Shown here: positions 20,227 to 30,054 of the stretch, piece after piece
Numbering within the stretch: the stretch's first letter is position 1
How the letters are laid out: every line of letters starts with the position of its first letter
From: Candidatus Nanopelagicales bacterium
GTDB lineage: Bacteria > Actinomycetota > Actinomycetes > S36-B12
Assembly (NCBI GenBank): GCA_018609125.1
Contig: JABAYF010000001.1
Coordinates: forward strand, 1-64,000
Direction: 5' to 3'
DNA: 64,000 nt
Notes under the pieces: model-generated
Databases searched by the model: none
The model's input: only the letters and a program-made list of their open reading frames with translations
What the model was told of the DNA's origin: nothing
Position numbers and translations under genes: made by a program

Positions 20227-21054
20227 ATGACTCAGCGCAATTACACGCGGGCCGGCGCTATCGCCGCCGCCGCAGTACTGCCCCTAGGCCTGGTCCTTGC
20301 GACCACGCCTGCTAACGCTGCCGAAGACGCAACCGTGTCGATCCTGCACGCCATCCCCGAAGGCGCCGGCGCGGACGTCGTTGACGTTTACGCCAATGGC
20401 AACCTCCTTCTTGATGACTTCACCCCCGGCACGCTAGAGACCGTCACGGTGCCGGCTGGCTCCTACGATCTCGGTGTTTACGCCGACGGCACGACCCCGG
20501 ATGACAGCGATGCGGTGCTTTCTGCCGATGGCGTTGAGGTTCCCGCCGGTGTCAATGCCACGGTTACCGCCAACCTCGACGCTGATGGCGCACCTGCCCT
20601 CAACGTGTTCGTCAACGACATCGCAACCATCCCGGCCGGCGACTCCCGCCTGACGGTGCGTCACATCGCTGCCGCTCCTGCGGTTGATGTCCTCGCCGAC
20701 GGTGCGGTTTTGTTCGCTGACCTCACCAACCCGAATGAGGCCATTGGCGAGGTGCCTGCAGGTGCTTACGAGGCTGCGGTCAACCTGGCCGGAACCGACA
20801 CCACGGCCATTGGGCCCGCCGAGGTTAGCCTCGCAGCTGGCGCCAACACCATCGTGTACGCCTGGGGTTCAGCGGCCGATGAGAACTTGGCCCTTGCAAT
20901 CCAGATTATCCCCGGTCTCGGCGCCACCCCCGACGGTGTTCCCGCCGGCGGCGGTTCCACAACCGGCACCCCGGTATGGGCCCTCGGCCTCGCCGCAGTC
21001 GCTGCGATCGGTCTGGTCGGCGCCGGCGTGCGCATGTCAGCCGCTCGCAACTAA
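20227..21054 (+). CDS. Secreted DUF4397 domain protein with C-terminal TM tail
   Basis: Signal peptide (AGAIAAAAVLPLGLVLATTPANAA), two DUF4397-like repeats (VSILHAIPEGAGADVVDVYANG; LTVRHIAAAPAVDVLADG), C-terminal hydrophobic segment. Confidence 0.85.
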   Translation: MTQRNYTRAGAIAAAAVLPLGLVLATTPANAAEDATVSILHAIPEGAGADVVDVYANGNLLLDDFTPGTLETVTVPAGSYDLGVYADGTTPDDSDAVLSADGVEVPAGVNATVTANLDADGAPALNVFVNDIATIPAGDSRLTVRHIAAAPAVDVLADGAVLFADLTNPNEAIGEVPAGAYEAAVNLAGTDTTAIGPAEVSLAAGANTIVYAWGSAADENLALAIQIIPGLGATPDGVPAGGGSTTGTPVWALGLAAVAAIGLVGAGVRMSAARN

Positions 21055-21108
21055 TTTGACTAGCGCTGACTACTAGCCAAATCAACTGGACCTTGAGGTG
21101 ACACACCA

Positions 21109-21822
21109 ATGACTCGACTCCGCCCCGCGATCTGGGTACTCGTTATCAGCGCTGTCGCGCTGGTCACGGCCGTAGCCGTCATCGCGATGGCGGGGTCGGG
21201 TTCATCGGTGGCTTCGGTCGGTGCTCGTCCCGCAGTGTCTGAACCGGGTTCGCCCACCTCAGACACTGACGGGGCGAGCGCTCCTCAGGAATCGCCAAAG
21301 AGCAGCGATGCCAATCGCCTTGATGCCACGGTCCTACCTCGCACCGCGGAGGGTCAACTGCCCGTCTCTGTCCGCATCGGTTCATTGGATGTACAAGCCC
21401 CGGTCGGTTCGGTCGGTCTTGACTCCCTTGGCCGCGTGGATGTTCCCCTCGATGTAGACCAAACCGGCTGGTACCGCTACAGCGTCCTGCCCGGTGCTGA
21501 TGCTGGTTCTACGGTCATCGTGGGTCACAAGGATGGCGTAGACCAGGGACCAGGTGCGTTCTTCGGCCTAGGCGATGCCCAAATCGACGACATCGTTACG
21601 GTCACATCAGCCAATGGCTCTAAACTGCGCTACCGCGTGGTGGCTCGGGAATCGTTCGATAAAGACGTTGTTCCACTTGATGAGCTTTTCGCGACCACCG
21701 GCGCTCACCGACTCACCCTCATCACCTGTGGAGGACCCTTCGATGCGACCACCCTGGGCTATACGGATAACGTGGTCGTGACAGCAGTGCCGGTTGAAAC
21801 CGATGCGTTGGTCACACGATGA
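21109..21822 (+). CDS. Class F-like sortase
   Basis: N-terminal TM; IGSLDVQAPV; STVIVGHKDG (catalytic His); LTLITCGG (catalytic Cys). Confidence 0.85.
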   Translation: MTRLRPAIWVLVISAVALVTAVAVIAMAGSGSSVASVGARPAVSEPGSPTSDTDGASAPQESPKSSDANRLDATVLPRTAEGQLPVSVRIGSLDVQAPVGSVGLDSLGRVDVPLDVDQTGWYRYSVLPGADAGSTVIVGHKDGVDQGPGAFFGLGDAQIDDIVTVTSANGSKLRYRVVARESFDKDVVPLDELFATTGAHRLTLITCGGPFDATTLGYTDNVVVTAVPVETDALVTR

Positions 21823-22502
21823 GTTTGGCCTCCGTCACCGCGATTGACCTGCATCAACATCGGCGGGGAGGCAAACGCGTGAGTGATCCGGTGGTGCGAC
21901 CAATTCGGTCAGCGACCAGCGATCTCACCCCTGAACATACTGCCGACGCCGCTCTCACCCAGCGGTTTGTGGCGTCCCTAGCACAAGACCAGCGTTACGC
22001 CCACGACATGTTCGCCGAGGTTTATCAGCGTTGGTCGGCACTGGTCTACTCCGTGGCTCGTCACGCTATGCGCGATGACCACGAGGCTAGCGAGGTGACG
22101 CAGCGGGTATTCATTTCAGCCTGGCAGTCTCGAGATGGTTTCAACCCAGCGGCGGGCTCACTTCCGGGGTGGTTGTTAGGCATCACGCGCCGCCGTATTG
22201 CTGATCGCTGGCGCGAACGCTCTCGTCCTACCTCAAACACGACCGATGAAGTTCCCGAAACTGCAGAAGGCACCGAAGATCCGCGCGTCAGCCAAATAAT
22301 TGACCAGGTTGTCTTAGCAGATGAACTCGCTCGGCTGGGCCATCCACCCGGCGACATCATGCGGCTAGCGTTCTACGACGACCTCACCCACGTGGAGATC
22401 GCTGAACGTTTGTCGCTGCCCATCGGCACCGTCAAGAGCCATATCCGCCGTTCTTTGACTAGACTTCGTACTCGCCTGGAGGTGACCCGCGATGAGCAAT
22501 AA
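21819..22502 (+). CDS. ECF RNA polymerase sigma factor (SigK-like)
   Basis: Region 2 (VYSVARHAMRDDHEASEVTQRVFISAWQ) and region 4 (LTHVEIAERLSLPIGTVKSHIRRSLTRLRTRLE). Confidence 0.92.
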   Translation: MSLASVTAIDLHQHRRGGKRVSDPVVRPIRSATSDLTPEHTADAALTQRFVASLAQDQRYAHDMFAEVYQRWSALVYSVARHAMRDDHEASEVTQRVFISAWQSRDGFNPAAGSLPGWLLGITRRRIADRWRERSRPTSNTTDEVPETAEGTEDPRVSQIIDQVVLADELARLGHPPGDIMRLAFYDDLTHVEIAERLSLPIGTVKSHIRRSLTRLRTRLEVTRDEQ

Positions 22503-23220
22503 CGACATGTTTGGTGGCAGCGGTTCGCTTCACTGCGACCCCACTGATCTAGCTCTGCTCTCCCTCGGTGAAGAGGTAGACATCGACACCGAACACCTTG
22601 ACTCCTGTGCTGACTGCACCCGCGAGACCGCGTCACTTCGTCGCATTGCGCGCCTGTCCCGACAGGTCACTCCGCAAGCAGCCACCTCGCCACCGACGTC
22701 GGTGTGGACCGCCATCGCACAGGAAATGACTTCCAACTCAGCTACCATTTCGTCGGCAACCGACTCCAACGTGATTCCCATGCGCCAGCGGAAAGCTCCT
22801 TGGATCGCCGTGGCTGCTGCCGTTGGGGTAATTGTGGGCAGCCTGGTAGGGGTGGTCGCCACGGCCGAAAACATCGCTCCGGCCCCCGTCGTTGCGCAAG
22901 CTTCATTGACACCATTTCCAGGGTTCACCACAACCGGGGTAGCCAACGTCATGGCGACGGACAATGGCGATGTGCTCGCGGTTGACCTCAGCGATCTGCC
23001 TCCGGCAAATGACGGCTATTTTGAGGTCTGGCTGATCGCTGAGGATGCCACGTCAATGATTTCCCTTGGCGCCGTGAATGCGGGCCAGAACACACAGTTA
23101 CCCATCCCGGCAGGCCTTGCCCTTGACCGTTATCGACTCGTCGATGTGTCGGCAGAGAAGTTTGATGGCGATGTCAGCCATTCCGCCATAAGCGTGGTGC
23201 GTGGCGAACTCAGCGTGTAG
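22492..23220 (+). CDS. Anti-sigma factor (RskA C-terminal domain, zinc-binding N-terminus)
   Basis: HLDSCADC motif, single TM, RskA-like C-terminal domain (GYFEVWLIAEDATSMISLGAV). Confidence 0.88.
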   Translation: MSNNDMFGGSGSLHCDPTDLALLSLGEEVDIDTEHLDSCADCTRETASLRRIARLSRQVTPQAATSPPTSVWTAIAQEMTSNSATISSATDSNVIPMRQRKAPWIAVAAAVGVIVGSLVGVVATAENIAPAPVVAQASLTPFPGFTTTGVANVMATDNGDVLAVDLSDLPPANDGYFEVWLIAEDATSMISLGAVNAGQNTQLPIPAGLALDRYRLVDVSAEKFDGDVSHSAISVVRGELSV

Positions 23221-23226
23221 GTGGCC

Positions 23227-24441
23227 TCAACCGCCCTCGCGAATGTGCCATTCTTGACCATGGCCCGTTGTCAGAAGGTCAAGAAAGGGCACCGCGTCGA
23301 AAGCTTCGGGCCCCAGCACTCCCACCCCTGACCAGGTGCCCTGGGCGAGCAATTCCAAGGCGATAACCGGATTCATCGCTGTTTGCCACACGACCGCTTG
23401 TGTTCCGTGTGTGGACATCGTGGTCGCGTTATCGGCGAGGTGATACAGGTAAACCTGGCGCGCATTGCCATCGAGGCCCACACCGGAAACGAACGTACCC
23501 GCGCACGTCACACCACTCATCTGCTCACCCAGCGTGGCCGGATCCGGCAGGCAGGCCGCCACCACATCGCGCGGGCTCACCCACTGGCCCTGCACATTCA
23601 CCGGCTCTGTCCGATCCAAGCCGAGCGCGTGCAGGGTTTTCAATACATCAATGAATTCATCACCGAGGCCATACTTAAACGTCACCCGCTTGCAATCGAT
23701 CCACCGCGGTACGAGCATGACCTCTTCGTGTTCCACGTTGACGCACTCCACCGGACCGATCCCGCCGGGGAAGTTGAAAACTTCAGGTTCACTAAACGGT
23801 GCGGTGGTGTACCAGCCCCGGTCCCTGTCCCAAATGACCGGCGGGTTCAGGCACTCCTCAATCGTGGTCCAAATGGAAAACGACGGTGCGAAGTCATAGC
23901 CGGACACGGTCAGATTGGCGCCATCGCGAATGCCGATCTCTTCAATGCTGGTGAAGAGGTGATCGGCTGCATATCGGGCGAATACGTCGGCTAGTCCCGG
24001 TTCGACACCCATCCCGCACAGGGCCAATCTGCCTCGGTTCTCCCATTGGTCGGCCATCGCGAACTGTTCCTGGCCCAGGGTGACGTGCGTGCGAGCAAAC
24101 GGATCTGTGGGATGGGGTCGGGACAGACTCATGGCGGTGTCGAGATAGTCACAGCCAGCATCGAATGCGGCGGTAAAGATGGGCATCACAAAGCGCGGGT
24201 CAACCGCGTTGAATACATGGGTGATGCTGTGTTCTTTACATAGCGCCACGATCTGGGCAGTATCGGAAGCATCAACTGCGACAGCCGAAAAGCGCTCATC
24301 TGCTACGCGGTCAACTACCGACTGCGCGCGCTGAAGATCATAATCGGCAACGACCCACGCGTCGAAAAAACCCCGTCGGGCAGCGATGAGCGCCGCCGAA
24401 GTCCCCACACCGCCGGCACCCACCATGAGAACGTGCATCAT
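23227..24441 (-). CDS. Saccharopine dehydrogenase family protein (carboxynorspermidine dehydrogenase-like)
   Basis: Rossmann VLMVGAGGVGTSAALIAARRGFF; GVEPGLADVFARYAADHLF; SGVTCAGTFVSGVGLDGNARQVYLYHLAD; last gene of the polyamine operon. Confidence 0.82.
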   Translation of the reverse strand: MMHVLMVGAGGVGTSAALIAARRGFFDAWVVADYDLQRAQSVVDRVADERFSAVAVDASDTAQIVALCKEHSITHVFNAVDPRFVMPIFTAAFDAGCDYLDTAMSLSRPHPTDPFARTHVTLGQEQFAMADQWENRGRLALCGMGVEPGLADVFARYAADHLFTSIEEIGIRDGANLTVSGYDFAPSFSIWTTIEECLNPPVIWDRDRGWYTTAPFSEPEVFNFPGGIGPVECVNVEHEEVMLVPRWIDCKRVTFKYGLGDEFIDVLKTLHALGLDRTEPVNVQGQWVSPRDVVAACLPDPATLGEQMSGVTCAGTFVSGVGLDGNARQVYLYHLADNATTMSTHGTQAVVWQTAMNPVIALELLAQGTWSGVGVLGPEAFDAVPFLDLLTTGHGQEWHIREGG

Positions 24442-25853
24442 TAACTGTCAAACCCTAATCCGATGCGATCCAGTGTGCGCAGCCACAGATTGCGGCGCCC
24501 GGAGTTTTCGTCTGCGGCATTGATTGACCGGCGTGTCAATGCGATACCAACGTCGCGAAGCGGCCTGGGTGGGAATGGAATGGGTTTCGTGTTCACCATC
24601 TGCAGTTGCGTTCGCTCGGTCTGTTCACCCCAGAGCACGTCCAGCATGACCTCAGCCCCAAAACGTGAGGCTCCCACGCCAAGTCCGGTGAATCCCATTG
24701 AATACGCCACGCGCCCATCCATTGCCGTGCCCCAGAAACCGCTGAATCGAGAACACGTATCGATGGCACCAGCCCATGCATGGGTAAAAGCAATTCCGTC
24801 GAGTTGGGGAAATGTTTGGCGAAAATGCGTGGCGAGGCGGCCAAACGCTGCCGGGTTGTTCTCCCGATGCGGGCCCATGTCGCCGTAGTAGGAAGCGTCA
24901 TAGCCTCCCCACAGAATGCGTCCATCCTCGGTCATTCGGTAGTAGTGGAACTGATTACCGGCATCACTCACACCTTCGCGTTGAGCCCAGCCGATGCTGG
25001 CTCGCTGTTCGGTGGTGAGCGGTTCGGTCACCAGCACCGAGTCGTACACAGGCACCACATAGTTTCGCAGTCGCTTGAGTAACGGCGGAAAGGCGCTCGT
25101 ACCCAGCGCTACCCGCCGCGCGCGAAGCCGAGCATGGTCAGTTCCGAGCAAAATATCGCTGCCGACGCGGTTCATGGATCGCACCGGTGAGTTCTCAATG
25201 ATGCGAACCCCACTGGCGCGCAACACATCGGCCAACCCCCAAGCCAGGCGTGCAGGGTCCACCATGGCCACCCCGTGCTCGTCGTATGCCCCGGCCAGAT
25301 AGGTGGGTGAATCGATGCGGGCTCGCAATTGTTCAGCACTCAGCAATCGCACGTCTGCACCGATGGACTCAGCCATCGCCACCATCTCGTGCAATTCCTC
25401 AACCTGATGGGGCTCAACGGCCACGTCAATTTCACCACTGAGTTGCAAGTCGCATTCAATTGCCTCGGATCTAATGGTTGCTACGATTGCATTGAGGTTT
25501 GCCATGCCGAGTTGATGCAGTTGCGGCATCTGGTCGGGCCACCGCGACATGCCATTACCGACGCCGTGGGTCAGTGATGCCGCCACGAATCCGCCGTTAC
25601 GACCGGTCGCGGCAGAAGCGATTCGGCCGCCATCGACCACCACAATGTCTAGGTCGGGATGGCGCTGTCGGGCAAGATAGGCGGTCCATAAACCTGAGAA
25701 CCCTGCGCCCACGATCACCAGGTCAGCGGTCACCGGACTCAGCAGGGGATCAGATGCTTCGGGGCGCTGCGGTGTGTCTAACCAAAACGGCGTGTGCACC
25801 ACATCGCGCAGCATGTGCTCGGCCGCAGGGGTTACTACCGATGAAAAAGCCAT
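24441..25853 (-). CDS. FAD-dependent oxidoreductase, gamma-glutamylputrescine oxidase (PuuB)-like
   Basis: DLVIVGAGFSGLWTAYLARQRHPDLDIVVVDGGRIASAATGRNGGFVAASL; in potABCD cluster. Confidence 0.85.
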   Translation of the reverse strand: MAFSSVVTPAAEHMLRDVVHTPFWLDTPQRPEASDPLLSPVTADLVIVGAGFSGLWTAYLARQRHPDLDIVVVDGGRIASAATGRNGGFVAASLTHGVGNGMSRWPDQMPQLHQLGMANLNAIVATIRSEAIECDLQLSGEIDVAVEPHQVEELHEMVAMAESIGADVRLLSAEQLRARIDSPTYLAGAYDEHGVAMVDPARLAWGLADVLRASGVRIIENSPVRSMNRVGSDILLGTDHARLRARRVALGTSAFPPLLKRLRNYVVPVYDSVLVTEPLTTEQRASIGWAQREGVSDAGNQFHYYRMTEDGRILWGGYDASYYGDMGPHRENNPAAFGRLATHFRQTFPQLDGIAFTHAWAGAIDTCSRFSGFWGTAMDGRVAYSMGFTGLGVGASRFGAEVMLDVLWGEQTERTQLQMVNTKPIPFPPRPLRDVGIALTRRSINAADENSGRRNLWLRTLDRIGLGFDS

Positions 25854-25865
25854 AGGGTCCTCAGC

Positions 25866-26678
25866 CTACGCCGAGGCTGACGTTAGGGATTCCAGGCGCC
25901 GGCGGCGTCGATGGTTAATCCACTGCACCGCCAATACAAACACCAACGCACCAAGGAATACCGCGGTGGCCAGGGCATACACGGTCACCGGGATGCCGCG
26001 CTGCGCTGCGCCCCAGATGTACACCGGGAAAGTCACCAGGGTGCCGGCGTTGAAGAAGGTGATAATGAAGTCATCAAAGCTCAAAGCGAAGCCGAGCAGC
26101 GCCGCACCCAAAATGCCGGGTAGGACGAGGGGGAAAGTGACATGGCGGAAGGTAGCCGTGGGATTGGCATATAGGTCACGAGATGCTTCCTCCAACCGTG
26201 GGTCCATGCCTTGAAGTCGAGCCTTCACCGCGACCACAATGAAACTAATGATGAACATGATGTGGGCGATAAGTACCGTCCAAAAACCCAGCGGAAACGT
26301 GAGGTTCAGATACAGCGCCAGCAGGCTAGAGCCCAGAACTACCTCAGGAGTGGCCATCGGCAGAAAAATCAATAGGTTCGTGCTGTCGCGTCCACGAAAC
26401 CGATAGCGCACCAGAGCAAAGGCAATCATCGTGCCGAAGATGGTGGCTACCGCTGTTGAGAGCAGGCCGATTTGAATGCTGACGACAAACGATGAGCAGA
26501 CGCCGGGAACACCACAAATATTGGTCCAGGCATCTACGGAGAATTCGTTCCACGAAGTGTTGTATTTACCTTCGGGTGAATTAAAACTCAGCACACCAAC
26601 CACAGCGATGGGAATAAATAGGTAGACCAAGACGCCGATGGCGATAATGCCAATAATGTTGCGACGCAGCCAGTTCAT
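25866..26678 (-). CDS. potC: Spermidine/putrescine ABC transporter permease PotC
   Basis: Binding-protein-dependent permease; EASRDLYANPTATFRHVTFPLVLPGILGAALLGFALSFDDFIITFF. Confidence 0.9.
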   Translation of the reverse strand: MNWLRRNIIGIIAIGVLVYLFIPIAVVGVLSFNSPEGKYNTSWNEFSVDAWTNICGVPGVCSSFVVSIQIGLLSTAVATIFGTMIAFALVRYRFRGRDSTNLLIFLPMATPEVVLGSSLLALYLNLTFPLGFWTVLIAHIMFIISFIVVAVKARLQGMDPRLEEASRDLYANPTATFRHVTFPLVLPGILGAALLGFALSFDDFIITFFNAGTLVTFPVYIWGAAQRGIPVTVYALATAVFLGALVFVLAVQWINHRRRRRLESLTSASA

Positions 26679-27571
26679 CAGACCAAATCCTCCGTCCCGG
26701 CTCGACGGATGTAGATAAATACGACGGTCAAGATGATGGCCATGAGGATGAACGACAGGGCACTGGCCACCGGGTAGTCGCGAAACTGCAGGAAATTCAC
26801 TTGAATGGCTGTACCGACCATGCTGTCACTCGGTGAACCGAGCAATCGAGCGTTAATGAAGTCGCCGCTGGCTGGGATAAAGGTGAGCAGGGTGCCAGCC
26901 ACAACCCCGGGCAGGCTCAGTGGCCAAATGACCTTGCGGAATCCGGTGAAGGGGCGGGAGTAGAGATCATTGGCCGCTTCAATCAGGCGTGGATCGATTT
27001 TCTCTAGTGACGCGTACAGCGGCAGGATCATGAAGGGTAGAAAGTTATAGGTCAAGCCGAGGATGACACCGATGGGGGTATTGAGTATTCGGTTATCGGG
27101 CAGGACATGGAGGAAATTAAAGAACGAGGTGATGAATCCCTCATCAGCCAAGATCGTGCGCCAGGCATAGGTACGCAGCAGGAATGACGCGAAGAACGGC
27201 GCCACCACCAGCACCAACATCAGCGCACGCCATCGACCAGCGCGGAATGCAATGAAGTAAGCCAACGGGTAAGCGATCACGAGCGCCAAAATGGTGGCAA
27301 TGGAGGAGTAAACGAATGAGCGGATGAACTGCGGCCAGTAGCTGCTCAGCGCCTCGCCATAGTTTGAAATTTCAAAACCAAGCGTGTACACCCCGGATTT
27401 TCCCGGGACCCCGACCTGCAAACTGGTGATGAGCAGTGTGATGAGGGGGACAACGAAAAAGACAGCCAACCATGCGATACCGGGGAAAAGCAGTAGGTAT
27501 CCGGTGCGAACTCGCCGCTGGGTGGCTGCCGGTGGTGTTGCAGCCGCGACGGTGCTCACGGGGGCAGCCAC
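26678..27571 (-). CDS. potB: Spermidine/putrescine ABC transporter permease PotB
   Basis: EAANDLYSRPFTGFRKVIWPLSLPGVVAGTLLTFIPASGDFINARLLG. Confidence 0.9.
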   Translation of the reverse strand: MAAPVSTVAAATPPAATQRRVRTGYLLLFPGIAWLAVFFVVPLITLLITSLQVGVPGKSGVYTLGFEISNYGEALSSYWPQFIRSFVYSSIATILALVIAYPLAYFIAFRAGRWRALMLVLVVAPFFASFLLRTYAWRTILADEGFITSFFNFLHVLPDNRILNTPIGVILGLTYNFLPFMILPLYASLEKIDPRLIEAANDLYSRPFTGFRKVIWPLSLPGVVAGTLLTFIPASGDFINARLLGSPSDSMVGTAIQVNFLQFRDYPVASALSFILMAIILTVVFIYIRRAGTEDLV

Positions 27572-27573
27572 GC

Positions 27574-28695
27574 CTAGACCTCCGTGTCGGCCGCGAGACC
27601 GAAGGAATGCTCAACGGCCCAGTGCACGATGACTTCATCCCCCGGATGCAAAGGGGAAGACGCCGAGCGGTTCTGTTCAAAAACCATCCACTCATCCCCC
27701 CAGGTCGTTAACACCTGGTGTTGAGTGGAGACGCCAGAAAAGGAAGTATCGGTAATCTTGCCCGTCACCTGGTTGTGACCCGCGGGTACGGCATCACCAG
27801 ACTGCCTCGATGTGATGGTCAGCTTCTCCGGTCGCACACCTAGGTAGGCAGGGCCGCTCACCGGCACGGAGCGCTCGCGGGGAATCGCAAAGGAGTGGCC
27901 GAAAGCGCTGAGAACAAGCCGGTCACCGTCGGTGGAATCAATGGTGCCGGCGATCTCATTCGACTGGCCGAGGAAGGTCGACACAAATCGCGTCCGGGGC
28001 AGGTCATAGACGCTCACCGGCGCACCCATCTGTTCGATTCGCCCCTTGTTCATCACAGCCACCGTGTCGGCCATGGTCATGGCCTCTTCCTGGTCGTGCG
28101 TGACGTGCACGAAACTCGTGCCCACCTCGGTCTGAATACGTTTCAGTTCCAACTGCATCTGGCGGCGCAGTTTCAAGTCCAACGCACCGAGTGGCTCATC
28201 GAGCAACAACACGCCGGGTCGATTGATCAACGCCCGAGCCACGGCAACTCGCTGCTGTTGACCCCCCGAAAGCTGCCCTGGTCTGCGCCGGGCCAATGGG
28301 CCGAGTTCAACCAGTTCCAGCATTTGCGTAACCGGCTCAGACACGTTCTTGATGCCGCGGCGTCGCAACCCGAAGGCAACATTTTCGAACACGTCCAGGT
28401 GTGGGAAAAGAGCATAGGACTGAAACACCGTGTTGACCGGCCGCTTATAGGCCTTCAACCGCGTCAGGTCTTTGTCGCCGAGCATGATCTGACCAGTCGT
28501 GGGGTCTTCCAGACCCGCGACCATGCGCAAAGTAGTGGTTTTGCCGCATCCGGACGGGCCGAGTAGGGCAAAGAAAGATCCGGCCGGAATGGTCAGGGTG
28601 AGATCGTCAACGGCGACAAATTCCCCGAACAACTTCGTCAAATTGATCAGATTCAGGTCGAAGACTTCAACGTCATCGACCGAAGACAAAGTCAC
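27574..28695 (-). CDS. potA: Spermidine/putrescine ABC transporter ATPase PotA
   Basis: LLGPSGCGKTTTLRMVAGLE, LSGGQQQRVAVARAL, LLLDEPLGALD, C-terminal TOBE region. Confidence 0.94.
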   Translation of the reverse strand: MTLSSVDDVEVFDLNLINLTKLFGEFVAVDDLTLTIPAGSFFALLGPSGCGKTTTLRMVAGLEDPTTGQIMLGDKDLTRLKAYKRPVNTVFQSYALFPHLDVFENVAFGLRRRGIKNVSEPVTQMLELVELGPLARRRPGQLSGGQQQRVAVARALINRPGVLLLDEPLGALDLKLRRQMQLELKRIQTEVGTSFVHVTHDQEEAMTMADTVAVMNKGRIEQMGAPVSVYDLPRTRFVSTFLGQSNEIAGTIDSTDGDRLVLSAFGHSFAIPRERSVPVSGPAYLGVRPEKLTITSRQSGDAVPAGHNQVTGKITDTSFSGVSTQHQVLTTWGDEWMVFEQNRSASSPLHPGDEVIVHWAVEHSFGLAADTEV

Positions 28696-28734
28696 CGCTT
28701 CACTCCCAAATTTCGCGCTCGCACGGTTGAGAAA

Positions 28735-29958
28735 CTAAAGGCCGATTGCGGCTTGGAACTCCCGCTGATAGGCCTCATCCTGCTCAGCAGTTAGCGGCAT
28801 GAAGACAAAGGACTGTTCCAGCATGGCGTCGCTGGGGAAGATGTACTCATTGGATGCCAGGTCTGGGTCAATCGCCTCCATCGCTTCCTTGGCACCGGTC
28901 ACCGGACACAGGTAATTGATGTACGCCGCAACCTCTGCTGCCACCACCGGATCGTAGTAGTAGTTCATCAGCTCTTCAGCGTTCTTCTTGTGTGTCGAGG
29001 TGGACGGGATGAGCATATTGTCCGTCCAGAGTGTGGCTCCGGATTCGGGAAAATCAAACCCGTAGTCATCGCCGAGGGTCAACACGTCACCGGACCACCC
29101 AATAACACCGATGACGTCTCCCGTGCCCAGCGCATCGAGATAGTCGTTACCAGCTACCTGACGGATTTGACCGTTGTCGATTTGCTCGGCGAGTGCGGCA
29201 ATCGCCTGCTGGAATTGGTCATCGGTGAAGTTCGCCGGGTCGTTGCCCTGCCACGCCATGATTACACCCATCGTGTCGCGCATTTCTGACAGCACCGTGA
29301 TGCGTCCACGCAGAGCCGGATCAAAGAGTTGGTCAAGGGAGGTGAGTTTGTCGACACCGAGTGCATCTTGGACGGCGGGGATGTTGTAGCCGAGGCCGGC
29401 AAAGCCGCCCTGCCAGGGCAGGGTGAAATCGCGCGGTGCGTCAAAGGTGACGTTTTGCAGCCGCGGGATCAAGTTGACCGAGTTAGGAATCATGGCCTTA
29501 TCCAGTTTCTGAGCGAAACCATTTTGGATCCATAGGCCGGCCATCCAGTCAGTGAGCACCACGATATCTCGATCAATCGACTGTCCCTGCTCCAACTGAG
29601 TCCGCACCTTGGCGTAGAACTCGTTGTTGTCATTGACATCCTCGTTGTAGGTCACCGTAATGCCGGTGGCGGCCTGGAATGCCTCCAGCGTCGGGCGCTC
29701 ACCTGTGTCCTCGTCGAGGTCGAGGTACTCCACCCAGTTTGACCAGGCAATGGTCTTTTCTGAGTCGGAAAGATCTGCCGGGCCGGTAGGAGCCGCTGAC
29801 GACGTAGGGTCATCTGCTCCTCCGCCCGCTCCACACGCCGCAGCGGCAACGGCAGCCGTGCCGATGCCGGCGGCCTGGAGGAGGCGTCGGCGGCTAAGCG
29901 AAGCGCGGGACAAACGAACTATTTGTGCTGCCTCGGGGGACAGTGGACGCTTGGTCAT
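28735..29958 (-). CDS. potD: Spermidine/putrescine-binding lipoprotein PotD with Tat-like signal
   Basis: SLSRRRLLQAAGIGTAAVAAAACG (twin Arg plus lipobox); extracellular polyamine-binding protein family. Confidence 0.9.
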   Translation of the reverse strand: MTKRPLSPEAAQIVRLSRASLSRRRLLQAAGIGTAAVAAAACGAGGGADDPTSSAAPTGPADLSDSEKTIAWSNWVEYLDLDEDTGERPTLEAFQAATGITVTYNEDVNDNNEFYAKVRTQLEQGQSIDRDIVVLTDWMAGLWIQNGFAQKLDKAMIPNSVNLIPRLQNVTFDAPRDFTLPWQGGFAGLGYNIPAVQDALGVDKLTSLDQLFDPALRGRITVLSEMRDTMGVIMAWQGNDPANFTDDQFQQAIAALAEQIDNGQIRQVAGNDYLDALGTGDVIGVIGWSGDVLTLGDDYGFDFPESGATLWTDNMLIPSTSTHKKNAEELMNYYYDPVVAAEVAAYINYLCPVTGAKEAMEAIDPDLASNEYIFPSDAMLEQSFVFMPLTAEQDEAYQREFQAAIGL

Positions 29959-30054
29959 CTGAGCTTCTCCTTGGTTGGCTGCGCCGGGCGCATCGTGGAC
30001 ATGAAATGAATCTTATGGGCAAAGTGTTGCTGTGGGGTGAAATCTGAGGTGCTT

